In this document: positions 1 to 8,440 of the stretch, piece by piece
How positions within the stretch are numbered: position 1 is the first letter of the stretch
How the letters are laid out: every line of letters starts with the position of its first letter
NCBI GenBank assembly: GCA_022648545.1
Contig: JALCMP010000001.1
Span: 124,001-188,000 of the forward strand
Source: Bacteroidales bacterium
Lineage (GTDB): Bacteria; Bacteroidota; Bacteroidia; Bacteroidales; UBA932
Direction: 5' to 3'
Length of the DNA stretch: 64,000 nt
Notes under the pieces: model-generated
What the model was told of the DNA's origin: nothing
Database searches by the model: none
The model's input: the letters and a program-made list of their open reading frames with translations, nothing else
Position numbers and translations under genes: made by a program

Positions 1-398
1 CGGCAAGGATATCAGAACTCGACAAAACCGTATCCGATCTTAAGGAAAAGACTGCAGATCTCAACAACAAGGTTTCCCTGCAGGAATCTGAGCTATACGC
101 GGCTTATTATATAGTAGGATCAAAAAAAGATCTTATTTCCGCCGGCGTTTTAACCAGGGGAGGATTATTCAAATCGGCCAGAATTTCATATAACGCTGAA
201 AAAAGCATCTTCGTAAAGATAGACTACAGGGAAGTTTCCAGCATAAGCACCAATGCGAAAATTGCCAAAGTCCTTTCAATACACCCGTCCGCTTCATATA
301 CGATGGATAAATATGACGGGAAGGCTGTTCTAGACATTCTTGATCCCGATTCTTTCTGGGAAAGCACTAAATATCTGGTAATTCAAACTAAAAATTAA
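1..398 (+). CDS. Coiled-coil protein, C-terminal part (5' end outside window)
   Basis: Only the last 131 codons are present; the reading frame is open from base 3 and ends with TAA at 396-398. The visible part begins with a short heptad-like stretch (ISELDKTVSDLKEKT) followed by a globular C-terminus containing YYIVGSKKDL and ending FWESTKYLVIQT. This combination of a coiled coil and a YxVGxKKxL...FWxxSKYLVI tail is, from memory of Bacteroidota genomes, shared with a family of cell-surface lipoproteins, some annotated as Cbp1-like adhesins. A signal peptide would lie in the missing part. Function is not established. It lies 27 bp upstream of the M3 peptidase on the same strand. Confidence 0.6.
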   Translation, partial: ARISELDKTVSDLKEKTADLNNKVSLQESELYAAYYIVGSKKDLISAGVLTRGGLFKSARISYNAEKSIFVKIDYREVSSISTNAKIAKVLSIHPSASYTMDKYDGKAVLDILDPDSFWESTKYLVIQTKN

Positions 399-425
399 GT
401 AAAAACGAAATAGAGGGGAAAACAA

Positions 426-2474
426 ATGACTGTCAATACGCTATTAAAAAAATCAAAGAACAGATTCGGAGCTCCGGCTTTCGATAAAATAAAAGAAGAA
501 GATTATCTTCCGGCATTCAGGGAAGGAATAAAAGAAGGAGAGGAGGAGATAAATGCGATAAGCGAAAATCCGGAAAGCCCAACTTTTGAAAATACAATAG
601 CGGCTCTGGAATATGCGGGACAGACATTAAGCAGGGTTTCGGAAATATTCTTCAACCTTAACGAAGCAGAAACATCGGACCGCATGCAGAAGATGGCTGA
701 AGAAATATCGCCCGAATTAACGCAATTCCATCTGACGATTTTACTAAACAAGAAATTATTTTCCAGAATAAAAGAAGTTTACGATTCAAGAAAAGAGCTC
801 GGCCTCAACGAAGAAGATATGCGGCTTCTTACCGAAACTTATAAAGGCTTTGCAAGAAGTGGAGCCTGTCTATCGGACGAAAAGAAAGAGGAACTGTCGA
901 AATACCAGCAGAAGCTTAGTCTTTTGGGCCTTAAATTCGGAAAGAACGTACTTGACGCCACAAACGCCTTTACTCTCCATATTACCGATCCGGCCGATCT
1001 GGAAGGCCTTCCGGATTATGTAAAGGAGGCAGGCGCTTCCGAAGCAAAAGAAAGAGGTCTGTCGGGGTGGATATATACTCTGGACTTCCCGAGCTGGCGC
1101 CCGTTCATGCAGTACAGCAAAAAAAGGGATCTGAGAAAAAAGATGTACATGGCCTACGGAACAAGATGTACGGGCGGAGAATTCGACAATCGCAATATCA
1201 TAAGTGGAATAATAGATCAAAGAATACATATAGCAAAACTCCTGGGATATGATACTCCGGCCGATATGGCAGTGCAGGATAGAATGGCCCAAACTAAGGA
1301 AAACGTAAATTCTTTCCTTAAAAGACTGCTGGACAGATCTCTTCCTTTCGGGAAAAAAGATGTGGAGGCAATAAGGGAATACGCCGCGGAAAAAGGATTC
1401 GATGGCGAACTGATGCCATGGGACTTTCCGTATTTCTCCAGAGCTATGAAAGACGAAAAATACGATCTTAACGATAATATGCTAAAACCGTATTTCGAAC
1501 TGAAAGAAGTACAAAAAGCCGTATTCGGACTTGCTGAAAGATTGTACGGACTTAAATTCTCCGAAACCGATGATATTCCAAAATACCATCCCGACGTTCA
1601 TGTTTACGATGTGACCGACGAAAACGGAAAACATCTGGCTCTTTTCTATTCGGACTTCTATCCGAGAGCAGGCAAGCACGGAGGCGCATGGACAACCGAA
1701 TTCGGGGAAGCATATATTAATCCTTCTGGAGAAGAAGTAAGGCCGTTCGTATCCATAGTGTGCAATTTCACAAAACCCACCGATACAAAACCTTCTCTGC
1801 TTACCTTCAGCGAAGTAACAACTCTTTTACACGAATTCGGGCATTCGCTGCATGCTATTATGGCCGAAGGTAAATACCCTTCGCTTACTGGAACGAACGT
1901 GGCAAGGGATTTTGTGGAACTTCCATCGCAAATAATGGAAAACTGGGCTTCTGAACCGGAATATCTGTGTTCCTGGGCTAAACATTATGAAACGGGGAAA
2001 CCTATTCCTGAAGATCTGATAAAAAAAATAATAGCATCCAGAAATTATCTCAGCGGATATGCAAGCGTAAGGCAGCTCACATTCGGCATATGCGATATGG
2101 CATGGCACTGCATGGAATCACTTCCGGATAATTTCACGGGAGAAAAAGTAACAGACTTCGAACAAGAAGCAGCGGAAGGCACCCATCTTTTGCCGGCAGC
2201 TCCCGGAACGGCTTTCTGTCCTACCTTTTCACATATATTCGCAGGGGGATATGCAGCCGGATATTATTCATACAAATGGTCCGAAGTCCTTTCGGCGGAC
2301 GCCTTCGAACTATTTAAGGAAAAAGGCATCTTCAACAGGGACGTTGCGGGAAGCTTCCGCAAGGAAATCCTTTCCAAAGGGAACCTGCGCGACGCAAACA
2401 TATTGTACAAGGCATTCAGGGGACGCGATCCCAACGAAGAAGCCCTGTTTAGGAATCTTGGGATGAAGAACTAA
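426..2474 (+). CDS. dcp: M3 family oligopeptidase / peptidyl-dipeptidase
   Basis: Zinc metallopeptidase of 682 residues, the usual length for M3A enzymes (oligopeptidase A/Dcp), which cut short peptides in the cytoplasm or periplasm. The zinc motif HEFGH is at residues 469-473, and the downstream Glu-containing helix expected in this family (LPSQIMENW) follows about 30 residues later. The C-terminal HIFAGGYAAGYYSYKWSEV segment is the conserved M3 substrate-binding region. There is no signal peptide, so a cytoplasmic location is inferred. The choice between Dcp and oligopeptidase A rests on overall resemblance only. Its stop codon overlaps that of the converging umuC gene by a few bases. Confidence 0.93.
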   Translation: MTVNTLLKKSKNRFGAPAFDKIKEEDYLPAFREGIKEGEEEINAISENPESPTFENTIAALEYAGQTLSRVSEIFFNLNEAETSDRMQKMAEEISPELTQFHLTILLNKKLFSRIKEVYDSRKELGLNEEDMRLLTETYKGFARSGACLSDEKKEELSKYQQKLSLLGLKFGKNVLDATNAFTLHITDPADLEGLPDYVKEAGASEAKERGLSGWIYTLDFPSWRPFMQYSKKRDLRKKMYMAYGTRCTGGEFDNRNIISGIIDQRIHIAKLLGYDTPADMAVQDRMAQTKENVNSFLKRLLDRSLPFGKKDVEAIREYAAEKGFDGELMPWDFPYFSRAMKDEKYDLNDNMLKPYFELKEVQKAVFGLAERLYGLKFSETDDIPKYHPDVHVYDVTDENGKHLALFYSDFYPRAGKHGGAWTTEFGEAYINPSGEEVRPFVSIVCNFTKPTDTKPSLLTFSEVTTLLHEFGHSLHAIMAEGKYPSLTGTNVARDFVELPSQIMENWASEPEYLCSWAKHYETGKPIPEDLIKKIIASRNYLSGYASVRQLTFGICDMAWHCMESLPDNFTGEKVTDFEQEAAEGTHLLPAAPGTAFCPTFSHIFAGGYAAGYYSYKWSEVLSADAFELFKEKGIFNRDVAGSFRKEILSKGNLRDANILYKAFRGRDPNEEALFRNLGMKN

Positions 2475-3748
2475 TCCGCATGAACTATAATTATATCGTT
2501 TATATCGGTAGTATAACATCCCGACAGCGTATCTTTTTTAATTTTCCAGTTTCTGTTGCCCGATGAAGCTACATGCAGACTGTTCCTTCCGTATCGTACG
2601 TTTATATCGTCCATAACTGCATTCACCGTCCTCAGTTTTTCTGCAGGACGGCGGGAAAATATGTTCTGCTGTACATAGGATCCGTCGCAAACATCATTCA
2701 ATATTACTCCGGCTTTTTTATAGGAATATCCGTCCCTGAAAATTCCGTCAAGGATTTTTTCAGAAACCGAAACGATTTCCAGAGTATCGTCCGAAGCTTC
2801 CTCAAAAACATATGTGCCGCTGTTATAATACTGTGGCAAATCCTTTCTGTGCTTGTTGGTAAAAATAAAAACGGTAACGGATGATGCCACGGATTTCTGC
2901 CGTCTCAACTTACCAGAGCAATCGGAAGCAAACGTGGAAACGGCTTCCTCAAGACCTTCCTTTGCGGTTATCATCTTATCAAAACTTCTGGAAACGCAAA
3001 TGGACTTTTTTTCGCCGGAAACCTCAAGATCCGAAACAGGCTGCCCGAGAAGTTCCATATAGGTTCTCAATCCGGTTACGGTAAGTTTTTTCTTAACCCA
3101 GAAAGGAGTCCTTCGCAGCAAACCCGCAGCCGTGGAAATACCCTCGCCCATAAGTAATTCGGCCGACCGTCTCCCTATTCCCCATACGTCACCTACCGGA
3201 AGCCTCTCCATCGCCTTCAAGCGCTTCTCTTCCGTCTCTATCATGCAGACATTTCCGTATCCCGCATATTTTTTTGCAAACTTATTGGCAGCCTTTGCAA
3301 GAGTTTTGGTAGGCGCAATGCCTATGCATACCGGCACTCCGGTATTCTTTTTAATTTTCCTTACTATTTCTCTGGCCTTTTCCTCCGCAGCGTAACAATC
3401 CATCCCGTTGAAGTTCATAAAGGCCTCGTCTATCGAATAAACTTCTATATCGCCGGCATAATAGGCAAGCAAAGACATTATCCTGCGGCTCATATCGCCG
3501 TACAAAAAGAAATTTGAAGAACGTTTTTCAACCGCAGGATGATTGCTGCCATAGCGGGTTAACAGGAACTCGCGCATCTTAAATTCCGGCAATCCCATGG
3601 TAATTCCCAGGTCCTTGGCTTCCTGCGACCTTGATACTATACATCCGTCGTTACTGGACAATACGACTACGGGCTTCCCTTCCAGCGAAGGATCAAAAAC
3701 CCTTTCGCAGGAAACGAAGAAATTATTACAGTCCATTACGCCGAACAT
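2471..3748 (-). CDS. umuC: Y-family DNA polymerase, UmuC-type
   Basis: Catalytic subunit of a Pol V-type translesion polymerase. The 425-residue length matches E. coli UmuC (422). The metal-binding acidic residues are visible: Asp6 in VMDCNNFF and Asp107-Glu108 in SIDEAF. The steric-gate/fingers region (SSNDGCIVSRSQEAKDLGI) and the helix-hairpin-helix segment (WGIGRRSAELL) are also present. It starts 3 bp after the end of umuD, so the two are cotranscribed and the pair would form UmuD'2C. Damage induction is likely, but no operator was recognised upstream of umuD. Confidence 0.95.
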   Translation of the reverse strand: MFGVMDCNNFFVSCERVFDPSLEGKPVVVLSSNDGCIVSRSQEAKDLGITMGLPEFKMREFLLTRYGSNHPAVEKRSSNFFLYGDMSRRIMSLLAYYAGDIEVYSIDEAFMNFNGMDCYAAEEKAREIVRKIKKNTGVPVCIGIAPTKTLAKAANKFAKKYAGYGNVCMIETEEKRLKAMERLPVGDVWGIGRRSAELLMGEGISTAAGLLRRTPFWVKKKLTVTGLRTYMELLGQPVSDLEVSGEKKSICVSRSFDKMITAKEGLEEAVSTFASDCSGKLRRQKSVASSVTVFIFTNKHRKDLPQYYNSGTYVFEEASDDTLEIVSVSEKILDGIFRDGYSYKKAGVILNDVCDGSYVQQNIFSRRPAEKLRTVNAVMDDINVRYGRNSLHVASSGNRNWKIKKDTLSGCYTTDINDIIIVHAD

Positions 3749-3751
3749 AAA

Positions 3752-4153
3752 TCAAAATCTTTTTGCTATTGTATAGGTAACCATTCCCCATATCATAAAA
3801 TCATTTTTCGCGGTAACCTTCAAGGGTTTATAATTCACATTAGCCGGGACAAGCCATATTATGTCCCCGTCTTTCTTTATGGTCTTCAATGTAAATTCCC
3901 CGTCTACATAGCATACTGCAATCGCTCCGTTCCTTGGTTCTATGGACTTGTCTATTATAAGGATATCGCCGTCTCTTATTCCGGCATCCTGCATGGAATC
4001 CCCGCTTACGCGGGCCATAAACGTCGAACTCGGATTTTTGACTAAAACCCTGTTCAAATCTATCCCGCTTTCAAAACAATCCTGGGCAGGAGACGGAAAT
4101 CCGGCCTTTATCCCCTCGAAAAATTGGATTCCGGCATTTTTTTCACCTTCCAT
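3752..4153 (-). CDS. umuD: UmuD-type S24 autoprotease, polymerase V accessory subunit
   Basis: This 133-residue protein belongs to the LexA/UmuD S24 family. The self-cleavage site is readable as Ala17-Gly18 in KAGFPSPAQD, the same context as E. coli UmuD. The serine-lysine dyad is Ser53 (SGDSM) and Lys90 (EFTLKTIKK). There is no N-terminal DNA-binding helix-turn-helix, so it is UmuD and not LexA. Cleavage after RecA activation would give UmuD', which activates the adjacent UmuC. It is the first gene of the umuDC operon and diverges from the OPT transporter across about 100 bp. Confidence 0.95.
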   Translation of the reverse strand: MEGEKNAGIQFFEGIKAGFPSPAQDCFESGIDLNRVLVKNPSSTFMARVSGDSMQDAGIRDGDILIIDKSIEPRNGAIAVCYVDGEFTLKTIKKDGDIIWLVPANVNYKPLKVTAKNDFMIWGMVTYTIAKRF

Positions 4154-4209
4154 AGCATTAAAATTTACATAATATAAGGCGAATTTAGAGGATTTTTAAG
4201 TTTTTACTT

Positions 4210-4217
4210 TAAATTTG
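4210..4217 (+). promoter_or_regulatory. Putative -7 element for the OPT-pqqD operon
   Basis: TAAATTTG matches the Bacteroidota -7 consensus TAnnTTTG exactly and lies about 40 bp upstream of the OPT start codon. No convincing TTTG -33 element is found at 19-21 bp, so this is a partial promoter match. Confidence 0.4.
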
Positions 4218-4256
4218 TGAACATTTTGCGTATTTATTTATCTAAATCACACATAT

Positions 4257-6257
4257 ATGACTGAACAAAAAAAAGATGTTCCTTTTGTTGGTGCGAACAC
4301 CGATTTAAGGGAATTTACCCTGAGAGCGCTGCTCCTGGGTCTGGTACTGGCTGTCGTACTTGGAGCCGCCAACGCCTATCTGGGGCTTAAGGCAGGTATG
4401 ACCATAGCCGCCACATATCCTGCGGCGGTAATAGGAATGGCCGTTCTAAAAATGATGAAAGGCTCCATACTGGAGGAAAACATCACCCGTACCGTAGGTT
4501 CCATTGGCGAATCTATGGCAGCCGGAGCCATATTCACGCTCCCTGCCTTCTATATATCGGGCATATGGGATAATGAAACCTTCAATTCCGTAGGCAGTTA
4601 CATTACGGCTTCCCTTATTCTGGTAGCCGGAGGTTCGCTCGGAATTCTTTTCGTCGCACTTCTGAGAAAGGTAATGGTGGACGACCCGTCGCTTCCTTTC
4701 CCTGAAAGCGTAGCAGCCAGTGAAATACATAAAAGCGGACGTTCCGGTGCAGGAGGTTCCAAATATTTGTTCTCCGCAATGATAGCCGGAGCCCTTATAA
4801 AACTTGCCGGCGACCTTAAGCTTTTCGCAACGGAATTCACTACGATTTTCAAATCGGCGAAAGCTTCATTTGCCGGCGGACATTCGCTGCAAACGGGATT
4901 TCCATTCGGAGCTCCGTCGGTAAGCCCCGCCTATCTCGGCGTAGGCTACATAATAGGTCCGCGTCTTGCGGCAATGAACTTCAGCGGCTCGCTGCTGGCA
5001 TGGGGTGTCATGGTCCCTATCCTGCTGGCTATGCTCGGACAAAATTTCGTAACTTCGGTTGCGGCTCCGGGGATAGATCCCGAATCAGCTTCTGCATGGT
5101 TGGGAGCAGCCAATACCATATGGATGCAGGTCGTACGTCTTATAGCAATAGGAGGCATGCTCGTAGCTGCAACATATACTCTCTACAAAATGCGCGGAAG
5201 TCTCGGAGCCGGGCTCAAACGCTCAGTAAAAGATCTCAAGAAAGCCACCCAGGGCACTGCTGAAACAACAAGGACCGAAAAGGATCTCAAATCATCATGG
5301 ATACTTCTGGGAATTTGCATAGCAGCCGTACTGACTTTCTGCATAACTTTCTTCATATTCAAGACATCCATACTGGTTGCAATAGTCGCTTCTACCATCA
5401 TGGTCATACTGGCCTTTTTCTTTGCAGCGGTATCGGGATATCTCGTAGGAATAATAGGATCGAGTAATAACCCCATAAGCGGGCTCACACTTACGGCGCT
5501 GGTAGTAACCGCATTGATTCTCGTAATCTGCGGCGTAAATGCCGAGAACGGAGGAGTAGCCGCAGTACTGGGAATTGCAGCCATAGTTTGCGTGGCGGCG
5601 GCAGTAGCCGGAGAGATGTTCCAGGATCTTAAGGCAGGACACATTTTGGGCGGTACCCCGTGGAAAATGGAATGCGGCGATCTTATAGGAGTAGCAGTTA
5701 CAGGCTTCGTAATGTTCGGCGTACTAATTCTTCTCAATCTCGGAGATATTAAATCCGGAGGAACGGGATTCGGAGGCGTTAATCTTCCTGCTCCGCAGGC
5801 GGGTCTGATGGCTACCATATCAAAAGGAATCATAGGAGGGCAGATGGCCTGGGCTCTTATAATAACAGGAATGCTGATGGCCGTATGCTTCATATTCATG
5901 GGAGTAAAAAGTTCCATGCTTGTATTCGTAGGTATGTACCTCCCGTTAAGTACGGTATTCGCAATATTCGTCGGAGGCCTTATAAAAGGCATTCTTGATA
6001 TGATAATCTCCAGAAGAAAGATGAATGAAGAACAGCAGGGCAAAGTGGGAAATACAGGTATCCTTATGGCTTCCGGATTCATTGCCGGAGAAGCTCTTAT
6101 GGGACTTGTAATCGCCATATTTGCGGTATTCAACATTTTCGTAGGAAAACTGCTTGGAATTACCTTCACTCCAAGCTACCTTATAGGATTCGCCATAATG
6201 CTTATAGTAGGATTTACAATGATAAAAGTTCCTATCGGATCTCTCAAAAAGAAATAA
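4257..6257 (+). CDS. OPT family oligopeptide transporter
   Basis: Integral membrane protein of 666 residues with about 14-16 hydrophobic segments, belonging to the oligopeptide transporter (OPT) superfamily, proton-coupled importers of small peptides or metal chelates. The N-terminus reads TDLREFTLRALLLG, followed by the family-typical NAYLGLKAGMTIAATYPAAV helix. A charged cytoplasmic loop lies around residues 320-345. The bacterial substrate is not known. The stop codon overlaps the start of the following PqqD-like gene (TAATG), indicating translational coupling and a possible shared task. Confidence 0.92.
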   Translation: MTEQKKDVPFVGANTDLREFTLRALLLGLVLAVVLGAANAYLGLKAGMTIAATYPAAVIGMAVLKMMKGSILEENITRTVGSIGESMAAGAIFTLPAFYISGIWDNETFNSVGSYITASLILVAGGSLGILFVALLRKVMVDDPSLPFPESVAASEIHKSGRSGAGGSKYLFSAMIAGALIKLAGDLKLFATEFTTIFKSAKASFAGGHSLQTGFPFGAPSVSPAYLGVGYIIGPRLAAMNFSGSLLAWGVMVPILLAMLGQNFVTSVAAPGIDPESASAWLGAANTIWMQVVRLIAIGGMLVAATYTLYKMRGSLGAGLKRSVKDLKKATQGTAETTRTEKDLKSSWILLGICIAAVLTFCITFFIFKTSILVAIVASTIMVILAFFFAAVSGYLVGIIGSSNNPISGLTLTALVVTALILVICGVNAENGGVAAVLGIAAIVCVAAAVAGEMFQDLKAGHILGGTPWKMECGDLIGVAVTGFVMFGVLILLNLGDIKSGGTGFGGVNLPAPQAGLMATISKGIIGGQMAWALIITGMLMAVCFIFMGVKSSMLVFVGMYLPLSTVFAIFVGGLIKGILDMIISRRKMNEEQQGKVGNTGILMASGFIAGEALMGLVIAIFAVFNIFVGKLLGITFTPSYLIGFAIMLIVGFTMIKVPIGSLKKK

Positions 6258-6625
6258 TGGCTGGAAAAAATAAAATAAACTTATATGATGTCGTTCCGGC
6301 AACGGGACGGCATCTTTCTTATATTGAACGCCCTGATGGAAATATAATGATAATCATTCCGCGCTTCAGAAACAAAAGGATGAGACGTTTTATGGCGGCC
6401 AGGAGAAAATGTCCGGATTTCTATCTAAAACTTGATTCAAACGGTTCTGCCGTATGGAAACTTATCGACGGCAACCGGACGGTAATGCAGATGGTAGAAG
6501 AGCTTGCGGATCATTTCGGCAATGAGGAAAATTATGAATACCGCATACTAAAGTTCATAATGACCTTACGACACGATTCGCTGATAACCTATGAAAATCC
6601 CGCCTCCCGGGGGAGTGGAAAATGA
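6257..6625 (+). CDS. PqqD-family (RRE-like) small protein
   Basis: This 122-residue protein resembles the PqqD family: the pattern LDSNGSAVWKLIDGNRTVMQMVEELADHF at roughly residues 54-82 is the characteristic winged-helix core, which in PqqD and RiPP pathways binds a precursor peptide. It has an extra basic N-terminus (RFRNKRMRRFMAARRK) of unknown role. The start codon overlaps the stop of the OPT transporter. No radical SAM partner, precursor peptide or other PQQ gene is nearby, so PQQ synthesis is not supported. A peptide-related role alongside the transporter is an inference. Confidence 0.8.
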   Translation: MAGKNKINLYDVVPATGRHLSYIERPDGNIMIIIPRFRNKRMRRFMAARRKCPDFYLKLDSNGSAVWKLIDGNRTVMQMVEELADHFGNEENYEYRILKFIMTLRHDSLITYENPASRGSGK

Positions 6626-6630
6626 AGCTC

Positions 6631-7854
6631 CTAAAGCTTATCCAGAGCTTTTGAGATGCGGAGAAAAGCTTCGTTTATATTATTAAGGCTTGTAGCAACA
6701 TTAAGCCTCATATACCCATCTCCGCCGGGACCGAACGTCCTTCCGTCGTTCATGGCGAGACGGCATTCGTTTACGAAGAACGAAACCATGGATTTCTGAT
6801 TGCCGCCGAATTTCTTCTCATAAAGCAATGAGCAGTCGAGCCAAACCAGAAAGGAAGCCTGCGGCCTTACCGGAAATATCCACTGTCCTGCAACAGAACC
6901 GTCGGGGTTGTGAATTGAAAAATTACTGCGGCAATAGTCTTCGGCAAACAGTATATTTTTTTCTATAACGGAAATGAAATCAGAACGCCATGCTACGCCA
7001 TGTTCATAAGCGGCGATAGCGGAAGAGGTTGAGAATATGGTTGGATCATTAAATTCGTTGGCATAAAGCCAATGAAAAAACGGTTCTCTTAATGTTTCCG
7101 AAGGTATTACGGTATATGAACTTACTATGCCGGCTATATTAAAGGTCTTGGAAGGAGCACCAAAGGTTATGCTCGTAGAAGCCGCTTCTGCGGAAACCGA
7201 AGCAAAAGGAATATGGGAAGCCCCGAATAAAGGCATGTCGGCATGTATTTCATCCGATATTACTATTATTCCGTTTTCATAACATATGCCGGCCAGTCTC
7301 AAAAGATCTTCGCGCTTCCATGAAATTCCTCCGGGGTTATGCGGATTCGATAATATCAACATCCTGCATTTTTTGCTGCGCACGGATTTCTGAAGATCGT
7401 CAAAATCCATTACATACTCATATGTCCCGTCGTTAAGACTTACTTTTTTAAGCGGATTAAAAATAAGTTTCCGTCCGTTTCCCAGCGGAACGTTCATGAA
7501 AGGAGGATATATGGGAGGCTGCACTATTATACCGTCTCCGGGGCCCGTAAAAAAATTTACCGCCAATCCGATTCCCTTCACTATTCCTGGAATAAACGAA
7601 AGCCACTCCCTTTTTACTTTCCAGCCCTGCATCGTTTCCAGCCATTTCATTATAGAAGGATAATAATCGTCAGGTATGGTATTATATCCAAAAACCCCTT
7701 CGTCTACTATTTTGCGGAGTGCCTCCCTTACGCATTCGGGAGATTCGAAATCGGCGTCGGCCACCCACAGAGGTATCAGATCGCTTCTGCCGAAACGTTT
7801 TTCCAGCATATCGGTTTTAACCGAATTGGTGTTTTTCCGATCCTTGTATTTCAT
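6631..7854 (-). CDS. MalY/PatB family PLP-dependent aminotransferase / C-S lyase
   Basis: Fold-type I PLP enzyme of 407 residues. The Schiff-base lysine is Lys236 in FGAPSKTFNIAG. The PLP phosphate- and ring-binding segments SNPHNPGG (169-176) and VISDEIHAD (198-206) are intact, and the N-terminal WVADADFESP is the MalY/PatB signature. Family members act as cystathionine beta-lyases, releasing homocysteine or pyruvate, H2S and ammonia; some also act as regulators. It converges on the OPT-pqqD operon with a 5-bp gap and has its own promoter inside the upstream terminator. Confidence 0.9.
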   Translation of the reverse strand: MKYKDRKNTNSVKTDMLEKRFGRSDLIPLWVADADFESPECVREALRKIVDEGVFGYNTIPDDYYPSIMKWLETMQGWKVKREWLSFIPGIVKGIGLAVNFFTGPGDGIIVQPPIYPPFMNVPLGNGRKLIFNPLKKVSLNDGTYEYVMDFDDLQKSVRSKKCRMLILSNPHNPGGISWKREDLLRLAGICYENGIIVISDEIHADMPLFGASHIPFASVSAEAASTSITFGAPSKTFNIAGIVSSYTVIPSETLREPFFHWLYANEFNDPTIFSTSSAIAAYEHGVAWRSDFISVIEKNILFAEDYCRSNFSIHNPDGSVAGQWIFPVRPQASFLVWLDCSLLYEKKFGGNQKSMVSFFVNECRLAMNDGRTFGPGGDGYMRLNVATSLNNINEAFLRISKALDKL

Positions 7855-7873
7855 TATAAATATTTTTTATGTA

Positions 7874-7906
7874 CAAATATATCAATTAAAAAAGGCCGGA
7901 TCCAAA
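7874..7906 (-). promoter_or_regulatory. Promoter of the malY-like gene
   Basis: On the minus strand, TATATTTG (plus-strand 7874-7881) is an exact -7 element, and TTTG (7903-7906) lies 21 bp upstream, the expected -33 spacing for Bacteroidota. Transcription would begin near 7868, some 14 bases before the start codon. The -33 element falls in the loop of the terminator hairpin of the upstream lipoprotein gene. Confidence 0.6.
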
Positions 7907-7916
7907 AATCCGGCCT
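7888..7916 (-). terminator. Rho-independent terminator after the lipoprotein gene
   Basis: A 9-bp stem (AGGCCGGAT with ATCCGGCCT, 7893-7901 and 7908-7916) with a short loop is followed, on the minus strand, by a run of T residues. It ends the TonB receptor-lipoprotein operon. Confidence 0.8.
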
Positions 7917-7936
7917 GTAAATACTTTCAAAAATAT

Positions 7937-8410
7937 TTAATTTTTATCAGTCGATGCCGTTCCGGTATAGTTTATCTTAGAATCTACGCATGTCATTGAA
8001 ATAGTAAAACTTGTATTATCAAAACTTCCGGAAAGGTCCGTCATCGTATAACCAGGGAAAGGACCTTGCATGGCTTCTGGAATAACAGCCTTACATGCCA
8101 GCGCCGTAGAATTGTTTTCCAGTCTATAAGGTATATTTTTCAACGTCATATCAATAGTTACAGGCATGGCCTTCGCAAATTTGACGTTTTTCATCAATAT
8201 TGAGACAGTGGACTTATCGGTATTTTCCGTAAGGATAACCGGAACATTCTCCAGAGAGAAAGAAGACTCATCGGATCCTGTAACCGTCATGGTACCGGTA
8301 TATGTTATTGCGCCATCCTTCAGATAATCTGTTTTTTTATCATCCTTGCTGCAGGAAGACATTAAAACTACGGTAAATGCCGACATAAGGAATAAAATTA
8401 TTTTTTTCAT
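7937..8410 (-). CDS. Small lipoprotein, possibly calycin-like
   Basis: This 157-residue protein begins with a lipoprotein signal (MKKIILFLMSAFTVVLMSSC, lipidated Cys20), so it is exported and membrane-anchored. The rest is beta-rich with alternating polar and hydrophobic stretches (TYTGTMTVTG, STVSILMKNV, MPVTIDMTL, SFTISMTCV), resembling the calycin-like lipoproteins common in Bacteroidota; that family call is tentative. It lies 30 bp downstream of a TonB-dependent receptor and shares its transcript, so a role as an accessory surface or periplasmic ligand-binding protein is inferred. A strong terminator follows. Confidence 0.7.
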   Translation of the reverse strand: MKKIILFLMSAFTVVLMSSCSKDDKKTDYLKDGAITYTGTMTVTGSDESSFSLENVPVILTENTDKSTVSILMKNVKFAKAMPVTIDMTLKNIPYRLENNSTALACKAVIPEAMQGPFPGYTMTDLSGSFDNTSFTISMTCVDSKINYTGTASTDKN

Positions 8411-8440
8411 CGTTCGTTTAATTTTTTTATGATTATTAAT

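Noticed and set aside
5183-6169. Long 328-codon open frame on the minus strand inside the OPT transporter gene
   Set aside because: It is low-complexity, rich in Pro, Ile, Thr and Ser, as expected from the antisense of a membrane protein gene, and resembles no family.
6257-6625. PQQ biosynthesis locus
   Set aside because: Only a PqqD-like protein is present; pqqA, pqqB, pqqC and pqqE are missing.
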